From positions 62,001 through 126,000 of the forward strand of contig CAMHSJ010000002.1 in NCBI GenBank assembly GCA_946187935.1: DNA of 64,000 nt, read 5' to 3'. The stretch comes from an uncultured Clostridia bacterium (GTDB lineage Bacteria; Bacillota; Clostridia; Saccharofermentanales; Saccharofermentanaceae). Below the pieces are notes generated by a model. The model ran no database searches and was not told the DNA's origin. It saw only the letters and a program-made list of their open reading frames with translations. Below, in pieces: positions 25,840 to 34,840 of the stretch (positions within the stretch are counted from its first letter, which is position 1; every line of letters begins with the position of its first letter). Position numbers and translations under genes: made by a program.

Positions 25840-27729
25840 ATGAAGCTCAAGCTTACCCGTAAACAAAAGAAGATGATCATCCGCATCATAATAGCTTCTG
25901 TCTTTTTGGCAGTCTTTATGGTGGCAGAGCACTTATTTGAACTTCCGTGGTGGCTTGAACTTATATTGTTCCTGATACCTTATATCGTGTCAGGTTACGA
26001 TGTATTAAGAACTGCTTTCATAAACATCTTCCATGCCCAGTTCTTAGATGAGAAGTTTCTCATGATGGTCGCAACCGTAGGCGCTTTCGGTACAGGTGAG
26101 TACCCTGAAGCTTCTGCCGTAATGCTCTTTTATCAGGTTGGCGAACTGTTCCAGAGCATAGCTGTCGGAAGGTCCAGAAAATCCATTGCAAAACTGATGG
26201 ATATAAGGCCTGATTCGGCAAATGTCTTAAGGGACGGTGAAGCTATAAATGTTTCGCCTGAAGAAGTTAAGATAGGCGAGACGATAATAGTAAATCCTGG
26301 CGAGAAGATACCTCTTGACGGAGTTATCCTCGAAGGCGAGACTTCCGTAAACCAGGCTGCCCTTACAGGCGAATCTGCGCCGGTCGATAAGAGCATTAGC
26401 GATACGGTCATATCAGGCACATTAAACCTTACCGGTGTTATCAAGGTAAGGACCACTTCATCATTTGGAGAGAGTACGGTATCCAAGATATTAGAGCTTG
26501 TATCCAATGCTTCTGACAAGAAGGCCAAAGTTGAGAATTTCATTACTAAGTTTGCAAGATGGTATACACCTGTCGTTGTCATAGGAGCAATACTTCTTGC
26601 GGTCATTCCTCCTGTCATTACGGGTATTTCGAGCTGGAGTGTCTGGGCGAAATGGCTTAACAGAGCGTGTATATTCCTTGTAGTATCCTGCCCGTGTGCA
26701 TTGGTAGTATCGGTTCCTCTGTCGTTCTTCGGAGGAATCGGAGGAGCTTCAAAGGACGGTATCCTTATAAAGGGCGCAGGTTACATGGAGGTCTTATCCA
26801 AGATCGATACGGTAGTTTTCGATAAGACGGGTACGCTCACAAAAGGCGTATTTGCCGTAGATGATGTTCATCCGAACGTTGTGTCCAAGGCTGAACTTCT
26901 CGACATTGCTGCCGCATGCGAGAGCTTTTCGAGCCACCCTGTTGCACAGTCTATCGTAAGGGCACATGAGGGCCATATCGAAAAGGATAACGTCAGGAAT
27001 GTATCTGAGATTGCAGGCAAGGGCATTAAGGCAGATGTTGAAGGCATTACATACTACTGCGGTAACGGTCAGCTCATGGATCTTTGCAAGGCGGACTGGC
27101 ACGATTGCCATCTTACCGGAACTATTATCCATATTGCCAAGGAGACAGAAGAAGGCTCGGTATATCTTGGCCATATCGTTATCAACGACCAGATCAAGGA
27201 AGACTCCGGATCTGCGATCCGTCAGCTCATATCACTTGGTGTAAAGCGCCTGATAATGCTTACTGGTGATAAGGAGAGCGTTGCAAAGAGTGTTGCCGAA
27301 AAGATCGGTCTTACAGGTTACTATGCGGAACTGCTTCCTGCGGATAAAGTCGACAAGGTTGAGGATATCTTTAAGACTGCTGAAGGCAAGCTTGCATTTG
27401 CAGGTGACGGAATTAACGATGCGCCTGTTCTGATGAGGGCAGACTGCGGCATAGCAATGGGCGCGATGGGCTCGGATGCAGCAATTGAATCGGCAGATGT
27501 TGTTCTCATGGACGATAAGCCGTCAAAGATAGCTGATGCAATAAAGATATCCCGCAAGACAATGAGGATCGTTTGGGAGAACATAGTCTTCGCACTTGGA
27601 GTAAAGGTAATAATCCTGGTGCTCGGTGCTCTCGGCATCGCAAACATGTGGCTTGCCGTATTCGGTGACGTCGGCGTGCTTATAATAGCGATCCTTAATG
27701 CTATGCGCTGTATGCGTGTTTCCAGATAA
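25840..27729 (+). CDS. cadA: Heavy-metal P1B-type ATPase (Zn/Cd/Pb exporter)
   Basis: A 629-residue heavy-metal pump. The transmembrane metal site is CPC at residues 284-286 (SCPCALVVS). The phosphorylation site is DKTGTLT with Asp328. A TGES actuator motif, an SSHPVAQS nucleotide-site HP pair and a GDGINDAP hinge motif are present. In the last helices a Lys (ALGVKVIILV) and Asp-x-Gly (VFGDVGVL) match the P1B-2 class, which exports Zn2+, Cd2+ and Pb2+. There is no N-terminal HMA domain; a separate HMA protein is encoded just upstream. The stop is 4 nt from the stop of the converging L,D-transpeptidase gene. Confidence 0.93.
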   Translation: MKLKLTRKQKKMIIRIIIASVFLAVFMVAEHLFELPWWLELILFLIPYIVSGYDVLRTAFINIFHAQFLDEKFLMMVATVGAFGTGEYPEASAVMLFYQVGELFQSIAVGRSRKSIAKLMDIRPDSANVLRDGEAINVSPEEVKIGETIIVNPGEKIPLDGVILEGETSVNQAALTGESAPVDKSISDTVISGTLNLTGVIKVRTTSSFGESTVSKILELVSNASDKKAKVENFITKFARWYTPVVVIGAILLAVIPPVITGISSWSVWAKWLNRACIFLVVSCPCALVVSVPLSFFGGIGGASKDGILIKGAGYMEVLSKIDTVVFDKTGTLTKGVFAVDDVHPNVVSKAELLDIAAACESFSSHPVAQSIVRAHEGHIEKDNVRNVSEIAGKGIKADVEGITYYCGNGQLMDLCKADWHDCHLTGTIIHIAKETEEGSVYLGHIVINDQIKEDSGSAIRQLISLGVKRLIMLTGDKESVAKSVAEKIGLTGYYAELLPADKVDKVEDIFKTAEGKLAFAGDGINDAPVLMRADCGIAMGAMGSDAAIESADVVLMDDKPSKIADAIKISRKTMRIVWENIVFALGVKVIILVLGALGIANMWLAVFGDVGVLIIAILNAMRCMRVSR

Positions 27730-27733
27730 ACTG

Positions 27734-29416
27734 TCAGTTATCTCCTAAGGCAGCGGATGTGTTTATCACGATCCTGCACGAAGGCCCCACCGTCTGAAGG
27801 ATAGTGACCATAACGTCCTTTGGCACAGCTACACAGCCTGATGTATAGGTGTGGTTTCCATAGCAGTGAAGGAATATTGCAGAACCTCTGCCGACTGTTC
27901 CTTCCTCGTTGAAACCGATGTTCAGGCAGTACTGATAAGATTTTGTGTAGTCGATAAGATGCTCGCTGCTCGATGTATCAAGATCAGGATAATCCTTTAT
28001 GCTCACCATCTCGTTATAATGCCTGCCGGGTCTCTTGTCAGCAGACCAGTAAAGATCACTCGTGACCTTGATGTACGGGATAACGCTTCCGGGATCAGAA
28101 GCTATTCCGAAGGCGGTCGTGAAACGGTAAGTTCCGACGGGAGTTCTCTTGCATCCCGCGCGCCGCTGGCTGTCAAGGACAAGGCCATTCCTTCCGACAT
28201 GAGCAGGTGAGGAGAGGACCTGAAACCAATTGCCGTCACTATCTCTTAAGTGCATCGTTAATCTTGCCTGTGAATCATTCATTCCGGCGCCGGACACTAT
28301 TACCAGCTGGTCTATGGATGCATTATTTGCTTCAGGAAGCTTCGTTACCCATTCGGGCGAAAAACACTGAGGCGGTCTTGAAACAGTCTTATCAGATATT
28401 GAGGCAAGGCTTGATGCGCTCTTAACTCCGTAAAGATCAGATGGGGCGGGACCGTCTTTGGAAACCAGTACTATCTGGATAGCCTCAAGTCTTTTGCTAA
28501 GGCCTGATGTTCCGCTCATCTCTCCGTTCTTTGCCCAGCCGAGCCATCCGAAGTCCTGTGCGTGGACCCTGTAGTAAATGTCGTAGTGACTGGCGACTTC
28601 GCCGGTGAGCTTGATCTCTATTCCCTCAAGGCGGTAGCTCTTGCCCTGAGTTCCGCTCATCTCTCCGTCTCTTGACCAGGAAGGCTCCCAGCCTATGTTT
28701 TGGATGTGGGTGTGATATGTGATGCCGCCTTTATACTGATTGCCCGTAAGGTGGATCTCGATACCCTCTAATCTCTTGGATTGGCCTGTGGTGCCTGACT
28801 CTTCGCCGTCTTTTGCCCACTTGGTCTCCCAGCCGTAGTCCTGTCTGTGTACTCTGTAGTTTACTGAAGTTGAAGAACCCGTTCCTCTGGGAACGATCCT
28901 TATCTTAACTTCTTCGAGCCTTTTGGATTCTCCCGTGGTGCCGGCCAGCGCACCGTCAGAAACAAATCCCTGTGCATCTCCGTAGTCCTGTATATGTACT
29001 GCGTATTCAACTGTGTAGTAAGTGGCAAGATCGCCCGTGAGCTCTATCTCCATGCCTTCGAGCCTTAATGCCTGGCCTCTTGTTCCTGCCTCTTCTCCTG
29101 CAGACTTAAAGTCCTGCCAGCCGATGTTCTGGACGTGGACTCTGTATCTGAGAGAGCCTGATATACCCGTAGTGTTGTTTAGGTTTACTGTTATTGCTTC
29201 AACTCTCTTGGACTGTCCTCTGGTTCCGAGAGTAAGGGTGCCTGTTTCTGCGTCCCAGGTCCCGTTGGTATCACCATAGTCCTGCACATGGCATGTGCCT
29301 GATAAGGATATTCCTTCTGTTGCCGCAGTGGAAGGAAAGCTGAGAATTCCGAGAATGAATGCTGCTGCTATAACAGACGAAAGTGTTTTGATTGCTTTTG
29401 TTCTTATTGAGTGCAT
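27734..29416 (-). CDS. Secreted L,D-transpeptidase with ChW repeats
   Basis: A 560-residue exported protein. A signal peptide (TIRTK-like basic start, then TLSSVIAAAFILGILSFPSTA) is followed by six clostridial hydrophobic (ChW) repeats over about residues 35-320. Each repeat shows a YRVHxQxxGW...SGTxGxSKRLEGIxIxLTG pattern; two have Asp in place of the Trp (QDYGD). The C-terminal domain (about residues 360-560) is a YkuD-type L,D-transpeptidase with the catalytic FLHCYGNHTYTSGCVAVP motif (His, Ser-Gly-Cys). It probably crosslinks or modifies peptidoglycan, with the ChW repeats mediating wall or protein contacts. It is transcribed against the metal ATPase gene and shares a divergent promoter region with the next reductase. 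Confidence 0.9.
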   Translation of the reverse strand: MHSIRTKAIKTLSSVIAAAFILGILSFPSTAATEGISLSGTCHVQDYGDTNGTWDAETGTLTLGTRGQSKRVEAITVNLNNTTGISGSLRYRVHVQNIGWQDFKSAGEEAGTRGQALRLEGMEIELTGDLATYYTVEYAVHIQDYGDAQGFVSDGALAGTTGESKRLEEVKIRIVPRGTGSSTSVNYRVHRQDYGWETKWAKDGEESGTTGQSKRLEGIEIHLTGNQYKGGITYHTHIQNIGWEPSWSRDGEMSGTQGKSYRLEGIEIKLTGEVASHYDIYYRVHAQDFGWLGWAKNGEMSGTSGLSKRLEAIQIVLVSKDGPAPSDLYGVKSASSLASISDKTVSRPPQCFSPEWVTKLPEANNASIDQLVIVSGAGMNDSQARLTMHLRDSDGNWFQVLSSPAHVGRNGLVLDSQRRAGCKRTPVGTYRFTTAFGIASDPGSVIPYIKVTSDLYWSADKRPGRHYNEMVSIKDYPDLDTSSSEHLIDYTKSYQYCLNIGFNEEGTVGRGSAIFLHCYGNHTYTSGCVAVPKDVMVTILQTVGPSCRIVINTSAALGDN

Positions 29417-29442
29417 AGTTAGATTACCGCCTTTTCGCTGTA

Positions 29443-29451
29443 ATTATATCA
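29443..29451 (-). promoter_or_regulatory. Extended -10 promoter of the L,D-transpeptidase gene
   Basis: Read on the minus strand this is TGATATAAT, a consensus -10 with the TG extension. An AGGCGG site lies about 10 nt before the ATG at 29416. Confidence 0.55.
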
Positions 29452-29469
29452 TTACAGAACATGGCTTAC

Positions 29470-29478
29470 TGATATAAT
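29470..29478 (+). promoter_or_regulatory. Extended -10 promoter of the ferredoxin-type aldo/keto reductase
   Basis: TGATATAAT (29470-29478) is the same extended -10 sequence as the divergent one on the minus strand 20 nt away. A strong AAGGAGG site lies before the ATG at 29515. Confidence 0.55.
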
Positions 29479-29514
29479 GGAGTTAAGCATTAAAGCGGAT
29501 AAGGAGGATATTCT

Positions 29515-30579
29515 ATGTCAGATAAACTTGGCTTTGGTCTTATGAGGCTTCCCAGAAACGGTGTGTCTATTGATATCAAGACTACTAGTGAGATGGTGGA
29601 TATCTTCCTTGAATCAGGTTTTACTTACTTTGATACGGCATTCATATATCCGGGATCTGAAACTGCGACCAGGAAGGCACTGGTCGAGCGTCATCCGAGA
29701 GAATCCTTTACTCTGGCTACAAAGCTGATGGCAACCGGAGTTACGACTGCCGCTCTTGCCAGAAAGGAATTTGACACGAGCCTCAGTAAGACAGGCGCAG
29801 GCTATTTCGATTACTATCTTTTGCATTCACTGATGAAGCAGAACTATAAGACATATGAGAGATATAAGCTTTGGGATTTTGTAAGGGAGAAGAAGGAAGA
29901 AGGCCTTATCAAGCATTACGGTTTTTCTTTCCACGCGGGACCTGAACTATTGGACCAGCTCCTGACAGAGCATCCTGATGTCGATTTTGTACAGCTTCAG
30001 ATCAACTATGCTGACTGGGAAGATCCCAAGGTTTGCTCCAGGGCAAATTACGAGGTTGCAGCAAAACACGGCAAGCCCGTAGTCGTCATGGAACCTGTTA
30101 AGGGCGGTAAGCTCGCAGATCCTTTGCCTGAAGTAAAGAAGATATTTGATGAGGTAAACCCTGATGCATCCTACGCATCCTGGGCTATAAGATTTGTTGC
30201 TTCATTGGAGAATGTTAAGGTGGTACTCTCAGGCATGAGCACCATTGACCAGATGAAAGACAACACTTCCTTCATGAAGAACATGAAGCCGTTTACTGAT
30301 AAAGAAAGAAGCGCCATTGCGAGGGCTCAGGCATACTACCAGAACAGGGCTGACATACCTTGTACGGCCTGCCACTACTGCACCGAAGGCTGCCCCATGA
30401 ACATACCGATCCCTGAGATCTTCAGTCTTGTGAACAGCGCTGACATGACAAGGTACGGCGAGATAACAAACGGCAGGGGAAGCGCTTCTGACTGTATCAA
30501 GTGCGGTCAGTGCGAGAATGTATGCCCCCAGCAGATCAAGATCACCGAAGAATTGAACAAGTGTGCTTCCAAGGTTTAA
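29515..30579 (+). CDS. Aldo/keto reductase with C-terminal 4Fe-4S ferredoxin domain
   Basis: A 354-residue protein. The first 280 residues form an aldo/keto reductase barrel (GFGLMRLP, YFDTAFIYPGSE, HYGFSFHAG, VKGGKLADPL). The last 75 residues hold two ferredoxin-type cysteine motifs: CTACHYCTEGCP and CIKCGQCENVCP, each fitting a 4Fe-4S cluster. This two-domain layout is common in anaerobic Firmicutes and suggests electron exchange with ferredoxin-like partners in place of pure NAD(P)H chemistry. A strong ribosome binding site precedes the ATG. The next small gene begins 5 nt after its stop. Confidence 0.92.
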   Translation: MSDKLGFGLMRLPRNGVSIDIKTTSEMVDIFLESGFTYFDTAFIYPGSETATRKALVERHPRESFTLATKLMATGVTTAALARKEFDTSLSKTGAGYFDYYLLHSLMKQNYKTYERYKLWDFVREKKEEGLIKHYGFSFHAGPELLDQLLTEHPDVDFVQLQINYADWEDPKVCSRANYEVAAKHGKPVVVMEPVKGGKLADPLPEVKKIFDEVNPDASYASWAIRFVASLENVKVVLSGMSTIDQMKDNTSFMKNMKPFTDKERSAIARAQAYYQNRADIPCTACHYCTEGCPMNIPIPEIFSLVNSADMTRYGEITNGRGSASDCIKCGQCENVCPQQIKITEELNKCASKV

Positions 30580-30584
30580 GGAAT

Positions 30585-30935
30585 ATGGTATTTACAGGAA
30601 TCAGCAGAGTCTTCTCTACCAGAAATGAACAGCAATATGAAACGATCGGCGCATTCTGGGATGAACTGACAAATTTATATGGACTTAGTAACCTCAGAGG
30701 TCTGGGATATAACTGGACCGAAGACACGATCGAATATGTTATAGGCTTAAAACAAGGTGATATTGAAGGCGCCAACATCAGTGTAACTCTGCCTGATAAC
30801 GGCTGGGTCTGTGTAAAGGGCAGAACGTCCGAGTTGTCTTCTATATATGACAGGATCTATAAAGACGGCAGGCTTAAATACGAGATAGAGACTTTTACCG
30901 GAGACGGCCTGTGTGAGATCCTGTATTACAGGTGA
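30585..30935 (+). CDS. Small protein resembling a GyrI/AraC-effector-like domain
   Basis: A 116-residue protein that I recognise only weakly. The pattern FSTRNEQQYETIGAFWDELTNLYG, then a beta-strand rich part with EYVIGLKQGD and VCVKGRTSELSSIYDRIYKDGRL, is reminiscent of the GyrI-like small-molecule binding fold. The ORF track begins at 30501 inside the reductase gene; the ATG at 30585 is the natural start, with an AAGG only about 10 nt upstream. It lies between two redox-type genes and is probably co-transcribed with them. Function unknown. Confidence 0.5.
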   Translation: MVFTGISRVFSTRNEQQYETIGAFWDELTNLYGLSNLRGLGYNWTEDTIEYVIGLKQGDIEGANISVTLPDNGWVCVKGRTSELSSIYDRIYKDGRLKYEIETFTGDGLCEILYYR

Positions 30936-30953
30936 TAAGGGGAGATATAAGAT

Positions 30954-31406
30954 ATGGGGCTTAAGGAAATGACAGAGTCTTTCTTTGCTGATTTCGGCAA
31001 GGGCAGGAAGATGGTCTTATCAACTTCAGATGGAAGCAAGGTCTCATCACGGATGATGAGCGTGGTACTGATAGGAGACAGATTCTATTTTCAGACTGAT
31101 AAGATGCTTCGAAAATATGCTCAGCTCAAGTTCAATAAGAATGTTGCCTTATGCACAGATAACATTCAGATCGAAGGCGTCTGCGAAGAGATAGGGCATC
31201 CTTTAGGCAGCAAAGAGTTTTGCAAGGCGTTTAAAGAATGCTACAAAGGATCCTACGATGCTTATACTTCACTTGAGAATGAAAGGTTATTTGAGGTTAC
31301 TCCGCAATATATCGAAAGATGGATCTATAAAAGCGGAGTTCCGTTCATTGAAACCTTTGATCTTATAAACGGCAGTTACAGCCTTGAAGAATACAAGGGA
31401 ATGTAG
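30954..31406 (+). CDS. Pyridoxamine 5'-phosphate oxidase-like flavin-binding protein
   Basis: A 150-residue protein of the split-barrel flavin fold: GRKMVLSTSDGSKVSSRMMSVVLIGDRFYFQTD followed by KMLRKYAQLKFNKNVALCTDNIQIEG. This matches PNPOx-like general stress or FMN-binding proteins. It is 18 nt after the preceding small gene with an AGGGGAGA-like ribosome binding site, so these redox genes may form one unit with the ferredoxin-type reductase. Whether it binds FMN or F420-like cofactors, or acts as a reductase, cannot be told. Confidence 0.75.
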   Translation: MGLKEMTESFFADFGKGRKMVLSTSDGSKVSSRMMSVVLIGDRFYFQTDKMLRKYAQLKFNKNVALCTDNIQIEGVCEEIGHPLGSKEFCKAFKECYKGSYDAYTSLENERLFEVTPQYIERWIYKSGVPFIETFDLINGSYSLEEYKGM

Positions 31407-31492
31407 TCCTAATGGTCTTAAGCTGTTAACTATTTATAAAATCTATAGCATTATTAATGATGTGAATTAAAATATCACCAGAGGTGTTTTTC

Positions 31493-34400
31493 ATGATCGA
31501 TCTGCATCGTTACCGCGGCACAGGCTGCATCACTGAAGGAATAATAGAAGCGGCTTTTAAGAGCAGTTCAGCAGACGGCAAGGGTATTATCTTTGTTGCG
31601 CCTGAATTTGCCAAAGCTCAGGTTGAGCGTAAGGTTATTGAGTATCTGTCTTCTTCCGGCAGCACAGGCGCATCAGACGGGAATATCAGCGTATCAGCTT
31701 CTCTTATCAATGGCGATATCCTGAGCTTTCACAGGCTTGCCAAGTGCATATTAGACAGCTGCGGCAGATCCAATGCCGGAAGCGGCAGTGACATTGAGCT
31801 GCGCAATGCTATCTATGCTTCATTTATCAGAAGGAAGGGCGAGTTTAAGACTTTTGGCAAGCTTGCCGGGAGATTCGAGTATATCAATTCGATAATCTCT
31901 TTAATGGGTGATTTCTCGCGTTACGGCATCGGGATCGCCGAACTGGACGAGGCAATAGGGGCATCAGGTGATGATGCAGACGAGTACACCAGAAAACTCC
32001 ACGACATAAGGCTTCTGATGAGCGAGATCGAAGCCATCAACAATGAATACGGGCTTCTCTTGCTGACTGATCCTATTGCCGTTGCATCAGATCTTTTAGA
32101 AGAGATCGCTAGGGACAGATCGAGGCTTGGCCTTAGAATGTTCAGGCAGGTCAAGCAGTATCTTAACTCTAGGTATGCCTTTATCGGATTCGGCAACAAC
32201 AGACTGTTTACCCCGCAGGAGCTAAGGTTTGTTAAGTGTCTTTCTGATCTTGGCGCCGTACTTGATTTCTATCCCTTATCCACAGGCAACGATAAGTCTG
32301 ATATGTCATCTCCTCTTTATAAGTGCGGCAGTGAATTTGCAAACAGACTTAAGGACGGATCTTCATCTGATACAGTGTTTACCAAGGCAACGCCTGTTAA
32401 TGAGAACCTCAGGAAGATAGTTGAAGGTTTTGCTCTTGATAACCAGGGAGAGCTCTTTAAGGCAGACGAGAACATCAAGCTTGCCGAGTTTGCAGGTGTT
32501 GATGACCGTATATGTTATGTCTTCAACGAGATAATCAACCTGACGCACGGAGAATCTGCTTACAGATATAAGGATATCAGGGTGGTCTGTTGTGACGAAG
32601 AGCTCGTAGGAAGGCTCAGGAGCTGCTCGAGGAAGTATGGGCTTGAGATATTTGTCGATAAGAAGATAGAACTTGCAGGAACTGTAGTCCCGATGTTTAT
32701 AAGGCTGATACTGGAGATGCCTCTTCGGGGCTATCCTCTTTCATTCATGGTCAGAGCGATGCGCTGCGGAATGTTAGAGATCTCGCCGCGTATCGCAGAC
32801 GGATTTGATAACTATTGCAGAGCAATGTGCATAACTGACGGCAGAAGGCTTTTCAGTGAGGCGAGCTATCTGGCGGAAAAAGGAGATAACAAGTTTAAGA
32901 TCGCTGATGACAAGGGATGCATGGTCAATGCAGGCAGGTTCATATCAGAGTATGTCCTTCCCAAGCTCTTGGAACTCAGGCAGATATGCGAAGATGTTAA
33001 CGATGCGCCTACTATAGCGTCCAAGGCAGATCTTTTGCTCGATTATCTGTCTGACGGGAGGAGACAGAATTATATCAAGGCTCTTGTCAGGGAATACGAT
33101 AACAAGAAAGATCATTCGGAGGCTGTTGCGCTTAAGAGCGGATACCAGGAGATCGTAAGTCTTCTTACATTATTCAGGCATGAGATGAACGATGTTGAGA
33201 TCTCGCAGAAGGCTTTCCTGTCTCTTGTAAGGATCGACATGAGGAACAGGATAGAGGGTACGATCCCGCTTAAGGTCGACTCGATCGAGATAACGACACC
33301 TGAGCATGCCTTTACGACGCCTTGCAAGGTGATGTTCATCTTAGGTGCAAACCGTGACAACTTCCCTTATAAGAGAAACACAGAAGGATTGCTCAGCAAT
33401 CTTGAGCTTAAGCGTTTGTCTGAGTCCAGTGAATCGATCAAGCTTCCTGACAGGACTGAACTCAAGAGCCGTGAGGAATTCGTATCCTGCTGCCAGATGC
33501 TCGGATGCGTTACTGACACGATCTATATGGTGACAGAATTCGGCAAGGCACCAAGCAAGGTCTACGAACACTTCCTAAGATTCGTTACACCCGGAAAGAT
33601 CCCTGTAAACACATTTACAAATCCAGGATCTGGCTTGCCTGTTAAGTCCATACATGATTTCAGGAATGCTTGTATCGATAAGGCCGATATGGATAAACTG
33701 CTTACATTTAGTAGTGAAAGCGGCCCTGTAAATGGGCTTAACGTAAGTGTTTCCGCTATCGAGAACTATAATAACTGTCCGTTCAATTACATGCTGAGGA
33801 AAGTGCTCAGGATAGATGAGAGAGTAGATCATACAAAGATCAGGGTAAACGATTTTGGAACCTATGCCCACGGCGTGCTTGAGTATGCGATTAGGAAGCT
33901 CGCACCCGCAGGTATATCTTTCGAAGGATTTGTAAGTAATGCGAATGAAGTCATCTCTTCTGAAGAAAACAAGAATAAGCTTATTGAAGAAGCTTATCTC
34001 TACGCGCTCAAGGATGCAGGAATTCCCGGTACGATGAATGCGGATCAGACTGAAGCCACGCGTGAGTTTGAGACGTCAAAAGGTGTCAAGATCAAGCGCA
34101 TGACGGGTTTCATGCTTAAAGACATCTTGACCGAGTGCATCGATAATGACTATCTTCCGACCGGGTTTGAACAGAAGATCGGTGATGCCGGTGCTGATAT
34201 CCCGCTTACGGATCTTAATTATGTTACAGATGGCAAACAGATAGTATTCAGAGGCAGCATCGACAGGTTCGATTCCCGTATTGAAGACGGTGAGAAACAC
34301 CTTAGGATCCAGGATTACAAGTCAGGGGATAAGGGCGTAAAGACTGCTCAGCTCCTTAAGGGTATACAGATACAGCTTCCTTTGTATGCCCGTGCTCTTG

Positions 34401-34840
34401 ATCTGGGTATAAAGGATTCTGTGATTGACGAATATGGTTATTCACTGATAGGTATCAAGGCGCCTGAAGGGGGAGATGATCTTAAGTGTGAACCCAAGAA
34501 CTCCAAGTATTCCCCTGCGCAGATCGACACTGCCATGATGTTTGCAGAGCATGTTGTAAGAAATTCGGTAGATGACATCATTGAAGGTAAGGCGCCTGCT
34601 GTAACGGCAGATCCAAAGAGCGTTAAATGCGGGTACTGTCCTTTTGCGGGGTCCTGCGGCAATGTGCCTTCCAATCCCGTATTCAGACCTGATCCTGATA
34701 TCTCGGCTGAAGTTTTGTACGCCCAGGCGAATGCGGATAGTATCAAGGCTGCTGATTTTGTCCCTTTCGGAAGGAAATGGGACTCCAAGGAAGCCGGAAG
34801 GTTCATATACATGAGAAAACAGATGGGTGGGGATAAGTAA
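31493..34840 (+). CDS. addB: AddB/RexB-type helicase-nuclease subunit
   Basis: A 1115-residue AddB/RexB-like subunit of the double-strand break end-processing complex. The C-terminal nuclease domain has a RIQDYKSGDKG motif (PD-(D/E)xK type). It also has the four cysteines for the nuclease iron-sulphur staple, one in ENYNNCPFNYML and three in VKCGYCPFAGSC. The N-terminus (DLHRYRGTGCITEG) lacks a canonical GxxGxGK[ST] Walker A, so the ATP-binding site may be lost as in RexB. The ORF track uses a GTG at 31484; the ATG at 31493, 7 nt after GAGGTG, is preferred. The addA gene overlaps its stop by 1 nt. Confidence 0.88.
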   Translation: MIDLHRYRGTGCITEGIIEAAFKSSSADGKGIIFVAPEFAKAQVERKVIEYLSSSGSTGASDGNISVSASLINGDILSFHRLAKCILDSCGRSNAGSGSDIELRNAIYASFIRRKGEFKTFGKLAGRFEYINSIISLMGDFSRYGIGIAELDEAIGASGDDADEYTRKLHDIRLLMSEIEAINNEYGLLLLTDPIAVASDLLEEIARDRSRLGLRMFRQVKQYLNSRYAFIGFGNNRLFTPQELRFVKCLSDLGAVLDFYPLSTGNDKSDMSSPLYKCGSEFANRLKDGSSSDTVFTKATPVNENLRKIVEGFALDNQGELFKADENIKLAEFAGVDDRICYVFNEIINLTHGESAYRYKDIRVVCCDEELVGRLRSCSRKYGLEIFVDKKIELAGTVVPMFIRLILEMPLRGYPLSFMVRAMRCGMLEISPRIADGFDNYCRAMCITDGRRLFSEASYLAEKGDNKFKIADDKGCMVNAGRFISEYVLPKLLELRQICEDVNDAPTIASKADLLLDYLSDGRRQNYIKALVREYDNKKDHSEAVALKSGYQEIVSLLTLFRHEMNDVEISQKAFLSLVRIDMRNRIEGTIPLKVDSIEITTPEHAFTTPCKVMFILGANRDNFPYKRNTEGLLSNLELKRLSESSESIKLPDRTELKSREEFVSCCQMLGCVTDTIYMVTEFGKAPSKVYEHFLRFVTPGKIPVNTFTNPGSGLPVKSIHDFRNACIDKADMDKLLTFSSESGPVNGLNVSVSAIENYNNCPFNYMLRKVLRIDERVDHTKIRVNDFGTYAHGVLEYAIRKLAPAGISFEGFVSNANEVISSEENKNKLIEEAYLYALKDAGIPGTMNADQTEATREFETSKGVKIKRMTGFMLKDILTECIDNDYLPTGFEQKIGDAGADIPLTDLNYVTDGKQIVFRGSIDRFDSRIEDGEKHLRIQDYKSGDKGVKTAQLLKGIQIQLPLYARALDLGIKDSVIDEYGYSLIGIKAPEGGDDLKCEPKNSKYSPAQIDTAMMFAEHVVRNSVDDIIEGKAPAVTADPKSVKCGYCPFAGSCGNVPSNPVFRPDPDISAEVLYAQANADSIKAADFVPFGRKWDSKEAGRFIYMRKQMGGDK

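Noticed and set aside
27723-27742. Possible bidirectional terminator between the converging metal ATPase and L,D-transpeptidase genes
   Set aside because: AGATAA...TTATCT arms pair but with an internal bulge and no T-run on either side; it also overlaps both coding ends.
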